From: Pseudomonas sp. dw_612
GTDB lineage: Bacteria; Pseudomonadota; Gammaproteobacteria; Pseudomonadales; Pseudomonadaceae
Reading direction: 5' to 3'
NCBI RefSeq assembly: GCF_018449725.1
Contig: NZ_JAAVVC010000005.1
Span: 310,001-374,000 of the forward strand
Length of the DNA stretch: 64,000 nt
This document shows, in pieces, positions 19,722 to 28,808 of the stretch; position 1 is the first letter of the stretch, and every line of letters begins with the position of its first letter. Position numbers and translations under genes: made by a program. The notes below the pieces were generated by a model. It was not told the DNA's origin and did not search any database. It was given only the letters and a program-made list of their open reading frames with translations.

Positions 19722-20098
19722 GTTGACTCCTTTGCGATCAGTTCACGCCGAGCGGCATCGTACGTTCACTCTAGCGGGCAGGTGTGCAGTGCTTCTGCCA
19801 CAAAACATTTCAGACAGTGCGCGCCTTCGTCAGTGCTCTTCTAGACTTAACGGGTGGTCGCGGAAAGAACCGAGCACGTCGCTTTTGTGCAGTTGAACCG
19901 ATGCCAGCGTGGCAAGCTGCAATTTATGCCCTGAAGAGGTGCGGCAAAGACCGTACCGGGCCCAACAAGATGCCCGCTCAGGGTGCCTGGCCAACGGCCA
20001 AAAATGCCACGATACCGTGACGTGGTGTGAACGCCGCAGCCGACACTTTCGGACAACCGACGACCTTCAGGTTTGTCCGTGACCGTGAGGAATGCTGT
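19722..20098 (+). other. 377-base intergenic region before fdsG with a foldable segment
   Basis: This divergent gap must hold the fds promoter, though I find no clear sigma70 or sigma54 box. At 19929-19983 CCCTGA and TCAGGG enclose a second stem GGGC/GCCC (19958-19961 and 19972-19975), followed by TGGCC-AAC-GGCCA (19989-20001). This could be a structured leader. No credible ORF is seen. Confidence 0.35.
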
Positions 20099-20578
20099 AT
20101 GCCTGATGAGATGTTGTTGCACCTGCCGATGGTCAACAGCTTGCTGGAGCGCCATAAAGGCTCTGCGGGTGCGCTGTTGCCGATCCTCCATGAGATTCAG
20201 GAGGGCATCGGTTACATCCCCGATGTCGCCATTCCCGAGATTGCCCACGCCCTGAACCAGAGTCAGGCCGAGATTCGTGGGGTGATCAGCTTTTACCATG
20301 ACTTCCGCACCGCGCCACCGGCCCGGCACATTCTGCGTTTGTGCCGCGCCGAGTCGTGCAAGAGTCGCGGTGCCGAGCAGCTTGCCGCGCAGTTGCGTGA
20401 ACGCCTGCAACTGGACGATCACGGCAGCAGTGCCGATGGCAGCATCAGTTTGCGTCCGGTGTATTGCCTGGGTGCTTGTGCCTGTTCGCCGGCGCTGGAG
20501 TTGGATGGCAAGGTGCATGCGCGGTTGAGTGCCGCACGTCTGGATGCCTTGCTTGATGCTTGCCGGGAGGACGTATGA
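20099..20578 (+). CDS. fdsG: NAD-dependent formate dehydrogenase gamma subunit (NuoE-like)
   Basis: The 159-residue protein matches NuoE-type [2Fe-2S] subunits: EIQEGIGYIPDVAIPEIAHALNQSQAEIRGVISFYHDFR, then four cysteines in RLCRAESCKSRG and YCLGACACSPALELDG. The frame is open upstream to a GTG at 20027, but the ATG at 20099 has a GAGG site and gives the family length. It passes electrons between FdsA and the flavin subunit FdsB. Its stop overlaps the fdsB start. Confidence 0.93.
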   Translation: MPDEMLLHLPMVNSLLERHKGSAGALLPILHEIQEGIGYIPDVAIPEIAHALNQSQAEIRGVISFYHDFRTAPPARHILRLCRAESCKSRGAEQLAAQLRERLQLDDHGSSADGSISLRPVYCLGACACSPALELDGKVHARLSAARLDALLDACREDV

Positions 20579-22107
20579 GCCTCTATCTGCCGAGTGATTC
20601 CCTGGCCCGTGCGGTGGGCGCTGATGACGTGGCGTTGGCCCTTGCCGGTCAGGATCTGCAACGCACCAGTTCGCGCGGCCTCTACTGGCTGGAACCGCTA
20701 TTGGAAGTGGGCACCGCACAAGGCCGGATCGGCTTCGGCCCGCTGACTGCTGCCGATGTGCCTTCCGTGCTCGATGCGCTGCAAGGCGATCCGTCCGCAC
20801 ATCCACTGGCCTTGGGCCTGGTGGAAGAATTGCCCTATCTGAAGACTCAACAACGCCTGCTGTTCGCCCGCGCCGGCATCACCCAGCCATTGTCGCTCGA
20901 CGATTACCGGACCCATGGCGGTTTCGAGGGTTTAACCAGGGCTGTCAGCATTGGCGGCGAACAAGCCGCGACGGAAGTGTTCGATTCCGGCCTGCGTGGC
21001 CGTGGCGGCGCAGCGTTCCCGGCGGGGATCAAATGGCGCACGGTGCGCGGCACCCAAGCGGCGCAAAAATACATTGTGTGCAACGCCGACGAAGGCGACT
21101 CCGGCACGTTCGCCGACCGCATGTTGATGGAAGGCGACCCCTTCCTGCTAATCGAAGGCATGGCGATTGCCGGCATCACCGTCGGTGCCACCTACGGCTA
21201 CATCTATGTGCGCTCGGAATATCCACAAGCCGTGTCGACTTTGCGCGAGGCGCTGGATATCGCCCGGGCCAACGGTTACCTCGGCGCCAATGTCGGCGGC
21301 AGCGGTCAGGCGTTCGATATGGAAGTACGGGTCGGCGCCGGCGCTTACATCTGCGGTGAGGAAACCGCGCTGCTGGATTCCCTCGAAGGCAAGCGCGGGA
21401 TCGTCCGCGCCAAGCCGCCGATTCCGGCGTTGCAGGGCTTGTTCGGTCTGCCGACGCTGGTGCACAACGTGCTGACGTTGGCCTCGGTGCCGCTGATTCT
21501 GGCCAAGGGTGCGCAGTTCTATCGTGATTACGGCATGGGCCGTTCCCTGGGCACGATGCCTTTTCAATTGGCGGGCAATATTCTTCACGGCGGTTTGGTG
21601 GAGCGGGCGTTTGGCCTGACCCTGCGCGAACTGGTGGAAGGCTACGGCGGCGGCACCGCGACGGGCCGGCCGCTGAAAGCCGCGCAAGTGGGCGGCCCGC
21701 TCGGCACCTGGGTGCCACCGTCGCAATTCGACACGCCGCTGGATTACGAAGCCTTCGCCGGCATCGGCGCGATGCTCGGTCACGGTGGCGTGGTGGCAGC
21801 GGACGACACGTTGGACATGGCGCAGATGGCGCGCTTCGCGATGCAGTTCTGCGCCGAGGAATCCTGTGGCAAATGCACGCCGTGCCGCATCGGCTCGACT
21901 CGCGGTGTCGAGGTGATCGATCGCCTGCTCGCCGCGCCGGACCAAAGCGGTCGCGATGAACAGGCGATCGTCCTCAAGGACCTGTGCGACACGATGCAAT
22001 ACGGTTCGCTGTGCGCCTTGGGCGGCATGGCCCCCTTCCCGGTGGTCAGCGCCCTCAAGTACTTCCCCGCCGACTTCGGTCTGCAGCCCTCGGAGGCCGA
22101 CCAATGA
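20575..22107 (+). CDS. fdsB: NAD-dependent formate dehydrogenase beta subunit (NuoF-like, FMN/NAD)
   Basis: The 510-residue protein has the NADH and FMN site motifs of NuoF (GLRGRGGAAFPAGIKW, NADEGDSGTFADR, YICGEETALLDSLEGKRG) and the [4Fe-4S] motif ESCGKCTPCRIG near the C-terminus, plus an N-terminal thioredoxin-like ferredoxin region. It reduces NAD+ with electrons from formate. ATG at 20575 overlaps the fdsG stop; fdsA starts inside its last codons. Confidence 0.95.
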   Translation: MSLYLPSDSLARAVGADDVALALAGQDLQRTSSRGLYWLEPLLEVGTAQGRIGFGPLTAADVPSVLDALQGDPSAHPLALGLVEELPYLKTQQRLLFARAGITQPLSLDDYRTHGGFEGLTRAVSIGGEQAATEVFDSGLRGRGGAAFPAGIKWRTVRGTQAAQKYIVCNADEGDSGTFADRMLMEGDPFLLIEGMAIAGITVGATYGYIYVRSEYPQAVSTLREALDIARANGYLGANVGGSGQAFDMEVRVGAGAYICGEETALLDSLEGKRGIVRAKPPIPALQGLFGLPTLVHNVLTLASVPLILAKGAQFYRDYGMGRSLGTMPFQLAGNILHGGLVERAFGLTLRELVEGYGGGTATGRPLKAAQVGGPLGTWVPPSQFDTPLDYEAFAGIGAMLGHGGVVAADDTLDMAQMARFAMQFCAEESCGKCTPCRIGSTRGVEVIDRLLAAPDQSGRDEQAIVLKDLCDTMQYGSLCALGGMAPFPVVSALKYFPADFGLQPSEADQ

Positions 22108-24986
22108 TCACCCTCTTCGACCCGAAAACCGATATCGATTTCGGCACCCCGGCCCGCGACAGCCAGGTGCACGTCACGCTGAACATCGACGGCCGCAGCA
22201 TCAGCGTGCCCGAAGGCACTTCGGTGATGCGCGCTGCTGCGCTGCTGGGCACCACCATTCCAAAACTGTGCGCCACCGACAGCCTCGAAGCCTTCGGCTC
22301 GTGCCGCATGTGCCTGGTGGAAATCGACGGCATGCGCGGCTACCCGGCGTCCTGCACCACGCCGGTCACTGAAGGCATGAGCGTGCACACCCAGACGCCG
22401 AAACTCGCCACCCTGCGGCGCAATGTCATGGAGTTGTACATCTCCGATCACCCGCTGGACTGCCTGACCTGTTCCGCCAACGGCAACTGCGAATTGCAAA
22501 CCGTGGCCGGCCAGGTGGGCCTGCGGGAAGTGCGTTACGGCTATGAAGGCGAGAATCATCTGGCGGATGTGAAGGACACGTCCAACCCCTACTTCGACTA
22601 CGACCCGAGCAAGTGCATTGTCTGCAACCGCTGCGTGCGCGCCTGCGAAGAAACCCAAGGCACGTTTGCCCTGACCATTACCGGGCGCGGGTTTGAGTCC
22701 CGTGTTTCGGCCGCCGGTGGCGAGAACTTCCTCGATTCGGAATGCGTGTCCTGCGGCGCCTGTGTGCAGGCCTGCCCCACCGCGACCCTGATGGAAAAAA
22801 GCGTGGTCGAACTGGGTCAGCCCGAACGCAGTGTGATCACTACCTGCGCCTATTGCGGTGTGGGCTGTTCGTTCCGCGCCGAGATGAAGGGCGACAAACT
22901 GGTGCGCATGGTTCCGGACAAAAACGGTCACGCCAACCACGGCCATTCCTGCGTCAAGGGCCGCTTTGCCTGGGGCTACGCCACCCACCCGGATCGCATC
23001 ACCACACCGATGATCCGCAACCACATCAACGACCCGTGGCAAGAAGTCAGTTGGGATGAAGCGGTGACCTACGCCGCCAGCGAATTCCGTCGGTTGCAGC
23101 AAAAGTACGGTCGCGATTCCATTGGTGGCATCACTTCCAGCCGTTGCACCAACGAAGAAACCTACCTCGTCCAAAAACTGGTGCGCGCCGCGTTCGGCAA
23201 TAACAACGTCGACACCTGCGCGCGGGTCTGCCACTCGCCGACCGGTTATGGCTTGAAACAGACCTTGGGCGAATCCGCCGGTACTCAGAGTTTCGACTCG
23301 GTGATGCAAGCCGACGTGATTCTGGTGATGGGCGCCAACCCCAGCGACGCCCACCCGGTGTTCGCTTCCCAGCTCAAACGTCGACTGCGCGAAGGCGCGC
23401 GGCTGATCGTGATCGACCCACGGCGCATTGATCTGGTGGACGCGGTGCACGCCCGCGCCGAACTGCACCTGGCCCTGCGCCCGGGCACCAACGTCGCCAT
23501 GCTCAATGCCCTGGCCCACACCATCGTCACCGAAGGCCTGCTCAAACAAGACTTTATCGATGAACGTTGCGAGGGCAGCGATTTCGCGCGCTGGAGCGAA
23601 TTTGTCAGCCGTGCGGAAAACTCACCAGAAGTGCTTGGCGCCATTTGCGGTGTAGACGCTGCCGACATCCGGGCAGCCGCCCGTCTGTACGCGAGCGCCG
23701 GCAATGCGGCGATCTACTACGGCTTGGGCATCACCGAACACAGCCAAGGCAGCACGGCCGTCATGGGCATCGCCAACCTGGCCATGGCCACCGGCAACAT
23801 TGGTCGCGAAGGTGTGGGCGTGAACCCGCTGCGTGGACAGAACAACGTCCAGGGCTCCTGCGACATGGGTTCGTTCCCGCACGAGTTGCCCGGCTACCGG
23901 CACATCTCCAACGAAGTGGTGCGGACACAGTTTGAACAGGCGTGGAATGTGACCTTGCAACCCGATCCGGGCCTGCGTATTCCGAATATGTTCGAAGCGG
24001 CGCTGGCCGGCAGTTTCAAGGGCTTGTATTGCCAGGGCGAAGACATTGCCCAGAGCGACCCGAATACCCAACACGTCACTGCGGCCCTGTCGGCCATGGA
24101 ATGCGTGGTGGTGCAGGATATTTTCCTAAACGAAACCGCCAGGTTCGCCCACGTGTTCCTGCCGGGCAGTTCGTTCCTGGAAAAGGACGGCACCTTCACC
24201 AACGCCGAGCGCCGTATCTCCCGCGTGCGCAAAGTCATGGAGCCCTTGGGTGGCAAGGCTGACTGGGAGGGCACGGTGGCCCTCGCCAACGCGTTGGGCT
24301 ACCCGATGAACTACACGCACCCGTCGCAAATCATGGATGAAATCGCCAGCCTGACGCCGACCTTCACCAATGTCAGCTACGCCGCACTGGACAGCCACGG
24401 CAGCCTGCAATGGCCGTGCAACGCCGCCGCGCCGGACGGCACGCCGACCATGCACATCGATCAATTCGTGCGCGGCAAGGGGCGCTTCATGCTCACCGGC
24501 TACGTGCCCACCGAGGAAAAGGTCAACAATCGCTATCCGCTGCTGCTGACCACCGGACGCATCCTCAGCCAGTACAACGTCGGCGCGCAAACCCGGCGCA
24601 CCGAAAACGTTGCCTGGCACGACGAGGATCGCCTGGAAATCCATCCGACCGACGCCGAAAGCCGTGGCATCAACGAGGGCGATTGGGTCGGCATCGGCAG
24701 CCGCGCCGGCCAGACTGTCCTGCGTGCGCGGGTCACCGAACGGGTGGCGCCGGGCGTGGTGTACACCACGTTCCACTTCCCGGAATCCGGGGCAAACGTG
24801 ATCACCACCGACAACTCCGACTGGGCCACCAACTGTCCGGAGTACAAGGTCACCGCCGTGGAAGTCAGCCGCGTCTACCACCCTTCGGAGTGGCAAAAAC
24901 GCTATCAGGCCTTCAGCGACGAACAGGACCGTCTGCTTAAAGACCGCCGTCATGCACGCGGCGCCAAAGCCGAGGTGCGCCGATGA
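22104..24986 (+). CDS. fdsA: Formate dehydrogenase alpha subunit (Mo-bisPGD, Fe-S)
   Basis: The 960-residue catalytic subunit has, in order, a plant-type [2Fe-2S] domain (SCRMC near 67-70, Cys84), a His-Cys site (HPLDCLTCSANGNC), two [4Fe-4S] sites (CIVCNRCVRAC and CVSCGACVQAC), a Nuo-like cluster (CAYCGVGC) and the molybdopterin domain with Cys376 as the metal ligand (TCARVCHSPT), so it is a cysteine and not a selenocysteine enzyme. It oxidises formate to CO2 in the cytosol. The frame is open 40 codons upstream, but ATG 22104 overlaps the fdsB stop and gives the family N-terminus. Confidence 0.96.
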   Translation: MITLFDPKTDIDFGTPARDSQVHVTLNIDGRSISVPEGTSVMRAAALLGTTIPKLCATDSLEAFGSCRMCLVEIDGMRGYPASCTTPVTEGMSVHTQTPKLATLRRNVMELYISDHPLDCLTCSANGNCELQTVAGQVGLREVRYGYEGENHLADVKDTSNPYFDYDPSKCIVCNRCVRACEETQGTFALTITGRGFESRVSAAGGENFLDSECVSCGACVQACPTATLMEKSVVELGQPERSVITTCAYCGVGCSFRAEMKGDKLVRMVPDKNGHANHGHSCVKGRFAWGYATHPDRITTPMIRNHINDPWQEVSWDEAVTYAASEFRRLQQKYGRDSIGGITSSRCTNEETYLVQKLVRAAFGNNNVDTCARVCHSPTGYGLKQTLGESAGTQSFDSVMQADVILVMGANPSDAHPVFASQLKRRLREGARLIVIDPRRIDLVDAVHARAELHLALRPGTNVAMLNALAHTIVTEGLLKQDFIDERCEGSDFARWSEFVSRAENSPEVLGAICGVDAADIRAAARLYASAGNAAIYYGLGITEHSQGSTAVMGIANLAMATGNIGREGVGVNPLRGQNNVQGSCDMGSFPHELPGYRHISNEVVRTQFEQAWNVTLQPDPGLRIPNMFEAALAGSFKGLYCQGEDIAQSDPNTQHVTAALSAMECVVVQDIFLNETARFAHVFLPGSSFLEKDGTFTNAERRISRVRKVMEPLGGKADWEGTVALANALGYPMNYTHPSQIMDEIASLTPTFTNVSYAALDSHGSLQWPCNAAAPDGTPTMHIDQFVRGKGRFMLTGYVPTEEKVNNRYPLLLTTGRILSQYNVGAQTRRTENVAWHDEDRLEIHPTDAESRGINEGDWVGIGSRAGQTVLRARVTERVAPGVVYTTFHFPESGANVITTDNSDWATNCPEYKVTAVEVSRVYHPSEWQKRYQAFSDEQDRLLKDRRHARGAKAEVRR

Positions 24987-25204
24987 GTACGGAAAGCCTG
25001 ATCAAAATGGCCAACCAGATCGCCCAGTATTTCGCCACCGAGCCGGATCAGCAATTGGCCGTGCTCGGTGTGCGCAATCACTTGCAGATGTACTGGACGC
25101 CCGGCATGCGCAAGGAATTGCTGGCCTGGCAGACCGAGCATCAAGGAGCGGACATGCACCCACTGGCGCAAGCGGCGGTCAGTGGGGCGGGTTGGGAGGC
25201 TTAG
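24983..25204 (+). CDS. fdsD: Formate dehydrogenase delta subunit
   Basis: The 73-residue protein (LIKMANQIAQYFATEPD, then VRNHLQMYWTPGMRKELLAW) is the small FdsD type found with soluble NAD-dependent formate dehydrogenases. ATG overlaps the fdsA stop. The usual fdsC/fdhD gene, which inserts sulfur into the cofactor, is absent between fdsA and fdsD and must be supplied from elsewhere. Confidence 0.92.
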   Translation: MSTESLIKMANQIAQYFATEPDQQLAVLGVRNHLQMYWTPGMRKELLAWQTEHQGADMHPLAQAAVSGAGWEA

Positions 25205-25223
25205 GCTTGCACGATCGTTGAGA

Positions 25224-25250
25224 TTAGCCCCGAGCCATTCGGGGCTTTCC
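25224..25250 (+). terminator. Terminator of the fds operon
   Basis: AGCCCCGA (25226-25233) pairs with TCGGGGCT (25239-25246); the following T stretch is short (TTTCCC), so termination may be partial. Confidence 0.65.
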
Positions 25251-25285
25251 CTCTGCGACTCATCGCCGAGAACTCAGCTTCGGAA

Positions 25286-26032
25286 CTAGAACTCGACTCT
25301 TTGATAAGTCCCTTCAGCCCCGACATTGTGGCCAAAACCACACCACTCACCGGCCGTGCGCTTGACCGTGAGCAGGTCTTTTTTAATGTCGAAGTCGTAG
25401 GCACAGTCGCCGTCGTCTTTTTCGCTCATGGCGTAATGAGCCTTGCCGTTATCAACCGTCAACACCGTTGAAAACTCGCCGATATTGGGGCCGTAATACA
25501 TCGCCATCAAGCCAGCGTAATACCCCTGAAAATCAACTGTGAATTGTTGACCCTGCGGTTTGATCGTCATGCTGTTCCACAACGATGCCCCGGCATATTG
25601 CCAATACTGCCCTTCCGGTTTACTTGAGAGTTTCTCTAAAGCGTTCTTTATGTCGCCGCTGATCTTGCCGAGGTTGAAGATCGACTTTTTGTCATCCGGC
25701 AGAATGCTCAGCCACGCACGGGCCTTAAGGTAATTGCCTTCGTGGATGTAGGTGAGCGCAATATTGTTGTAGGCCATCGCGACTTTATCTTCGTCCATCT
25801 GACAACTTTCAGACCAGCCGGCTTGCTGCTCGTACTGTTCCCGGGCCTTGGCATATTGCTTGAGCTTGTAATACTTCCCACCCTCGGCGGAATACTCACT
25901 GATCTTGAGGCAATTGGCGGTCGCCTCTTCTTCGGTAATGTCTGCCTGAGCCAATAGCGGTGTGATGAGAAACAAGAAGATCGCTTGAACCTGTAGCAAG
26001 CGACGCACTAAAGGAGAGTGCTTAACGTCCAT
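25286..26032 (-). CDS. Secreted TPR-containing hypothetical protein
   Basis: The 248-residue protein starts with a hydrophobic signal (FLFLITPLLAQADI, cleavage after AQA). Residues about 45-115 form TPR-like helices (YKLKQYAKAREQYEQQAG, MAYNNIALTYIHEGNYLKARAWL). The C-terminal half is a beta-rich domain with paired cysteines (GDCAYDFDIKKDLL and EWCGFGH). No specific function is recognised. It borders the Ter island and is divergent from the TerF-like gene. Confidence 0.7.
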   Translation of the reverse strand: MDVKHSPLVRRLLQVQAIFLFLITPLLAQADITEEEATANCLKISEYSAEGGKYYKLKQYAKAREQYEQQAGWSESCQMDEDKVAMAYNNIALTYIHEGNYLKARAWLSILPDDKKSIFNLGKISGDIKNALEKLSSKPEGQYWQYAGASLWNSMTIKPQGQQFTVDFQGYYAGLMAMYYGPNIGEFSTVLTVDNGKAHYAMSEKDDGDCAYDFDIKKDLLTVKRTAGEWCGFGHNVGAEGTYQRVEF

Positions 26033-26222
26033 ATTATTTTTCCCTGTGGATAAGTCGACCTACCGAGCGCGGCGAAGGGTAGCGTGGTCGCACCGGGCAG
26101 ACAATCGGCGCAACGCCCACCGCATAAACTTCGCCCCCATCGTTCCCTTACTCCCGCATAATCCTTCTCCTGCACTTCCGATGAATGCCAGCACCACGGC
26201 GCAACCATTACAAGGACGCAAT

Positions 26223-27491
26223 ATGCAAATCAGCCAAGGACAACGGTTACCCTTGTCCAGCCTCATGCCGGGTTCGCAGCTCACGCTTTCGATCAACGTC
26301 CAGTCGCCCCATGTGCTCGACTTTGTGTGCTTCGGCATCGATGCCCAAGGCAAACTGTCCGATGATCGCTACATGGTGTTTTTCAACCAGCCCACGACAC
26401 CGTGCAATGGCGTGAGCATGTCGAACGGCGGTGATTTCACCCTCGACCTTGCCAAACTCCCCGCCACTATTGATCGTCTGGTCTTCACCACCTCGATCGA
26501 CGGTGCTGGCGCGATGCGCGATATCCAGGCCAGCCGTTTCAGCATCAAGAGCCTGTCGGGCAATGTGTTGGCGCAATGCCCGTTTTCGGGAGCGACCTTC
26601 GCCGACGAAAAGGCAATCATGGTCGTCGAGCTTTATCGCAAGTCGGGCGAATGGCGCCTGGCGTCCAACCTGCAAGGGTTCAACGCCGGCCTGGAAGCGC
26701 TGGTGAAACATTTCGGCGGCGATGTGGCTGACGCGCCGGCGCCGACGCCCGCTCCAGTCCCCGTACCGGCTCCCGTTACAAGCAGCATTTCCCTCGAGAA
26801 GAAGATCGGCAATGCCGCGCCGCACCTGATCAGCCTGGCGAAGAAAGCCCAGATCAGCCTCGAAAAAGCCAAGCTGACGGATGTTAAGGCGCGGGTCGGC
26901 CTGGTGTTGGATTCGTCCGGCTCCATGCACAACCAATACACCATCGGCCGCGTTCAGGAAGTGGTCAATCGACTGCTGCCCCTGGCGCTGCACTTCGACG
27001 ACGATGGCACCCTCGACTGCTGGGCGTTCGGCGCCGACACCTTGCAGCTGTCTGCCGTGACGCTGGCCAACCACAAAGACTTCATCAACACCGACAGCCA
27101 TGGCTGGAAAGACTGGAAAGTGGGCGCTCGCTACAACGACGAACCCAAGGCCATCAAGAAAGTCATCGACTTCTACAAGAAGTCCCGGGACACCACACCG
27201 GTCTATATCCTGTTCATCAGCGATGGCGGTGTTTCTGAAAGCGGCGCGATCAAAAAACTGATGATCGAAGCGGCCAAACTGCCGATCTTCTGGCAATTCG
27301 TCGGCATCGGCGGGCACAACTACGGCATCCTGGAAAAACTCGACACCATGCAAGGCCGGGTCGTCGACAACTGTGGTTTCTTCGCGCTGGATGACCTGCG
27401 CGACATCAGCGAAGAGCAGCTGTACGACAAGCTGATGGAAGAATTCCCACAATGGCTGAAGGATGCGAAGGCTAAAGGGATTATTTTTTAA
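26223..27491 (+). CDS. terF: TerF-like protein: TerD domain fused to a VWA domain
   Basis: The 422-residue protein starts MQISQGQRLPLSSLMPGS (ATG at 26223 with AAGGA 7 bases upstream; the longer open frame lacks a ribosome site). Residues about 1-165 are a TerD-type domain lacking the canonical GDxxxGxGDDE calcium motif. A proline-alanine linker follows, then a VWA domain with the MIDAS motif DSSGSM and later TPVYILFISDGGVSESG. Proteins of this type accompany ter operons and may sense or bind metal. It points away from the main ter operon and is convergent with the DUF4236 gene. Confidence 0.88.
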   Translation: MQISQGQRLPLSSLMPGSQLTLSINVQSPHVLDFVCFGIDAQGKLSDDRYMVFFNQPTTPCNGVSMSNGGDFTLDLAKLPATIDRLVFTTSIDGAGAMRDIQASRFSIKSLSGNVLAQCPFSGATFADEKAIMVVELYRKSGEWRLASNLQGFNAGLEALVKHFGGDVADAPAPTPAPVPVPAPVTSSISLEKKIGNAAPHLISLAKKAQISLEKAKLTDVKARVGLVLDSSGSMHNQYTIGRVQEVVNRLLPLALHFDDDGTLDCWAFGADTLQLSAVTLANHKDFINTDSHGWKDWKVGARYNDEPKAIKKVIDFYKKSRDTTPVYILFISDGGVSESGAIKKLMIEAAKLPIFWQFVGIGGHNYGILEKLDTMQGRVVDNCGFFALDDLRDISEEQLYDKLMEEFPQWLKDAKAKGIIF

Positions 27492-27506
27492 TCTTGCTCC
27501 CGCCCT

Positions 27507-27542
27507 CTCCCGCAGCGCATTGTTTCGCGGTGCGGGAGAGGC
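27507..27542. terminator. Inverted repeat between convergent terF-like and DUF4236 genes
   Basis: CTCTCCCGCA and TGCGGGAGAG form a 10-bp perfect stem around a 16-base loop. There is no strong T run; it probably ends transcripts from both sides or stabilises their ends. Confidence 0.5.
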
Positions 27543-27545
27543 GTT

Positions 27546-28733
27546 TCAGCCCAGGTCGGACAGTTCGAACGGGCTGATCTCCCGGAACCGCGCAGAACGA
27601 TCCAGACTGACCCGCGCGCCAGCAGCAGTGAATGTCGCCGCGGGATCAAGCTCGACGAGTCGATGGAAGTCGATACCTTCCCACTGCTCCCGCGTGACCA
27701 TCGCCGACATCACGTATTGATCCTCGACTAACGCTGTCGCCGGGTTCGTGCGCTGGATGTACCCCGACACCAGGCATGTCCGAATCCCCGGCAACAACGC
27801 AAACACCTCGCCCACCACTCTGAACAACGAACCATGGCATAGCGCTACGAAATCACGGCGCACCTGTGCGTCCGTGCGATTCTTGAATGACAGCTTGCCG
27901 TTGCCTCGCGCTTCAGCCGTGCGGCGCGGCACTTCGCTCTCATCCGGCAGATCGACATCCAGCGCGATCCCGGTGACGTCCTGGGTGAACGCGTAGGCAA
28001 CCTGCGTCGCCCTGGGCCAGGCAATGCCGCTCAGCACGTAGTCCAACGCCGCTTCCATCTGCGCACTGAAGCCTTTGGCCGCCAGACGAAAGGCCTTTTC
28101 GATGTCCGACCTGTCCTTTTCGTGCGTGTCGCGGGCCACGGTCCAGTCGAGCAGATCGCTTTGATACTGCGCCTCTGCGGCTTGCGTCATCGCGTCCATC
28201 CGCGCCGAACGCAAGAGCAACCGATCCACCAGCGAAGGGTCCTGAATCACCGGGGGCGAAGGTGGATCGATGGGAAACGGCGCCGGTATGGCGGGTGGCG
28301 CGTTCGGTGCCGGCGTCAGCAAGTGAACGCCCAGACATTGTTCCAGCTCGGTGTTGAGCTTTTGCGCCGCTCGCTCCATCAGGTCCTGAATCGTGTACGC
28401 CTGCTCGACCTTGACGCGCTTGATCACGGCGGCGGACAGCTCGTTACCGTCAAGATCGCTCAGCAACAACGTGCCGTCATCCTCCACCGACAGCTTGACC
28501 GAACCGCTGTAATCAGCGGCCCCGGACGCCGCCGGGCCGGAACGACGTGGCCGGTCGATGCGCTCACGGTAGGAAAGCCCCGTGCCCGGTAACCCGGCGT
28601 TAAGGTAAGTGCCATGCTTGCCCATCGTCATGCTCAAGCCACGCGGCCCGACAGAGGCGCTCAATCCCGAGGAGCTGATGTTGAGCCGAATGCCCGGAAT
28701 GATCGTAATCCGCTTGCTGAATCTGAAGGCCAT
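27546..28733 (-). CDS. DUF4236-domain protein
   Basis: The 395-residue protein opens with FRFSKRITIIPGIRLNISSSGLSASVGPRGLSMTMGKHGTYLNAGLPGTGLSY, the DUF4236 signature. The central part is helical with a proline-rich interval (NAPPAIPAPFPIDPPSPP) and the C-terminal third is unrecognised. No signal peptide is seen. It is the last gene of the accessory run at the end of the Ter island; the role is unknown. Confidence 0.82.
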   Translation of the reverse strand: MAFRFSKRITIIPGIRLNISSSGLSASVGPRGLSMTMGKHGTYLNAGLPGTGLSYRERIDRPRRSGPAASGAADYSGSVKLSVEDDGTLLLSDLDGNELSAAVIKRVKVEQAYTIQDLMERAAQKLNTELEQCLGVHLLTPAPNAPPAIPAPFPIDPPSPPVIQDPSLVDRLLLRSARMDAMTQAAEAQYQSDLLDWTVARDTHEKDRSDIEKAFRLAAKGFSAQMEAALDYVLSGIAWPRATQVAYAFTQDVTGIALDVDLPDESEVPRRTAEARGNGKLSFKNRTDAQVRRDFVALCHGSLFRVVGEVFALLPGIRTCLVSGYIQRTNPATALVEDQYVMSAMVTREQWEGIDFHRLVELDPAATFTAAGARVSLDRSARFREISPFELSDLG

Positions 28734-28808
28734 GATTGCTCCCTGTTCAAACGCTCAAGCGCTGGGCGAAATCCCGGCGCATTCCCTGATGACGCGCGCA
28801 GCGCTTAA

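Noticed and set aside
19847..20806. 319-codon minus-strand ORF across the fds leader and fdsG
   Set aside because: It is antisense to fdsG/fdsB and lacks a start site or known motif.
26046..26222. N-terminal extension of the TerF-like protein
   Set aside because: The frame is open but crosses the divergent promoter region and has no ribosome site; the ATG at 26223 does.
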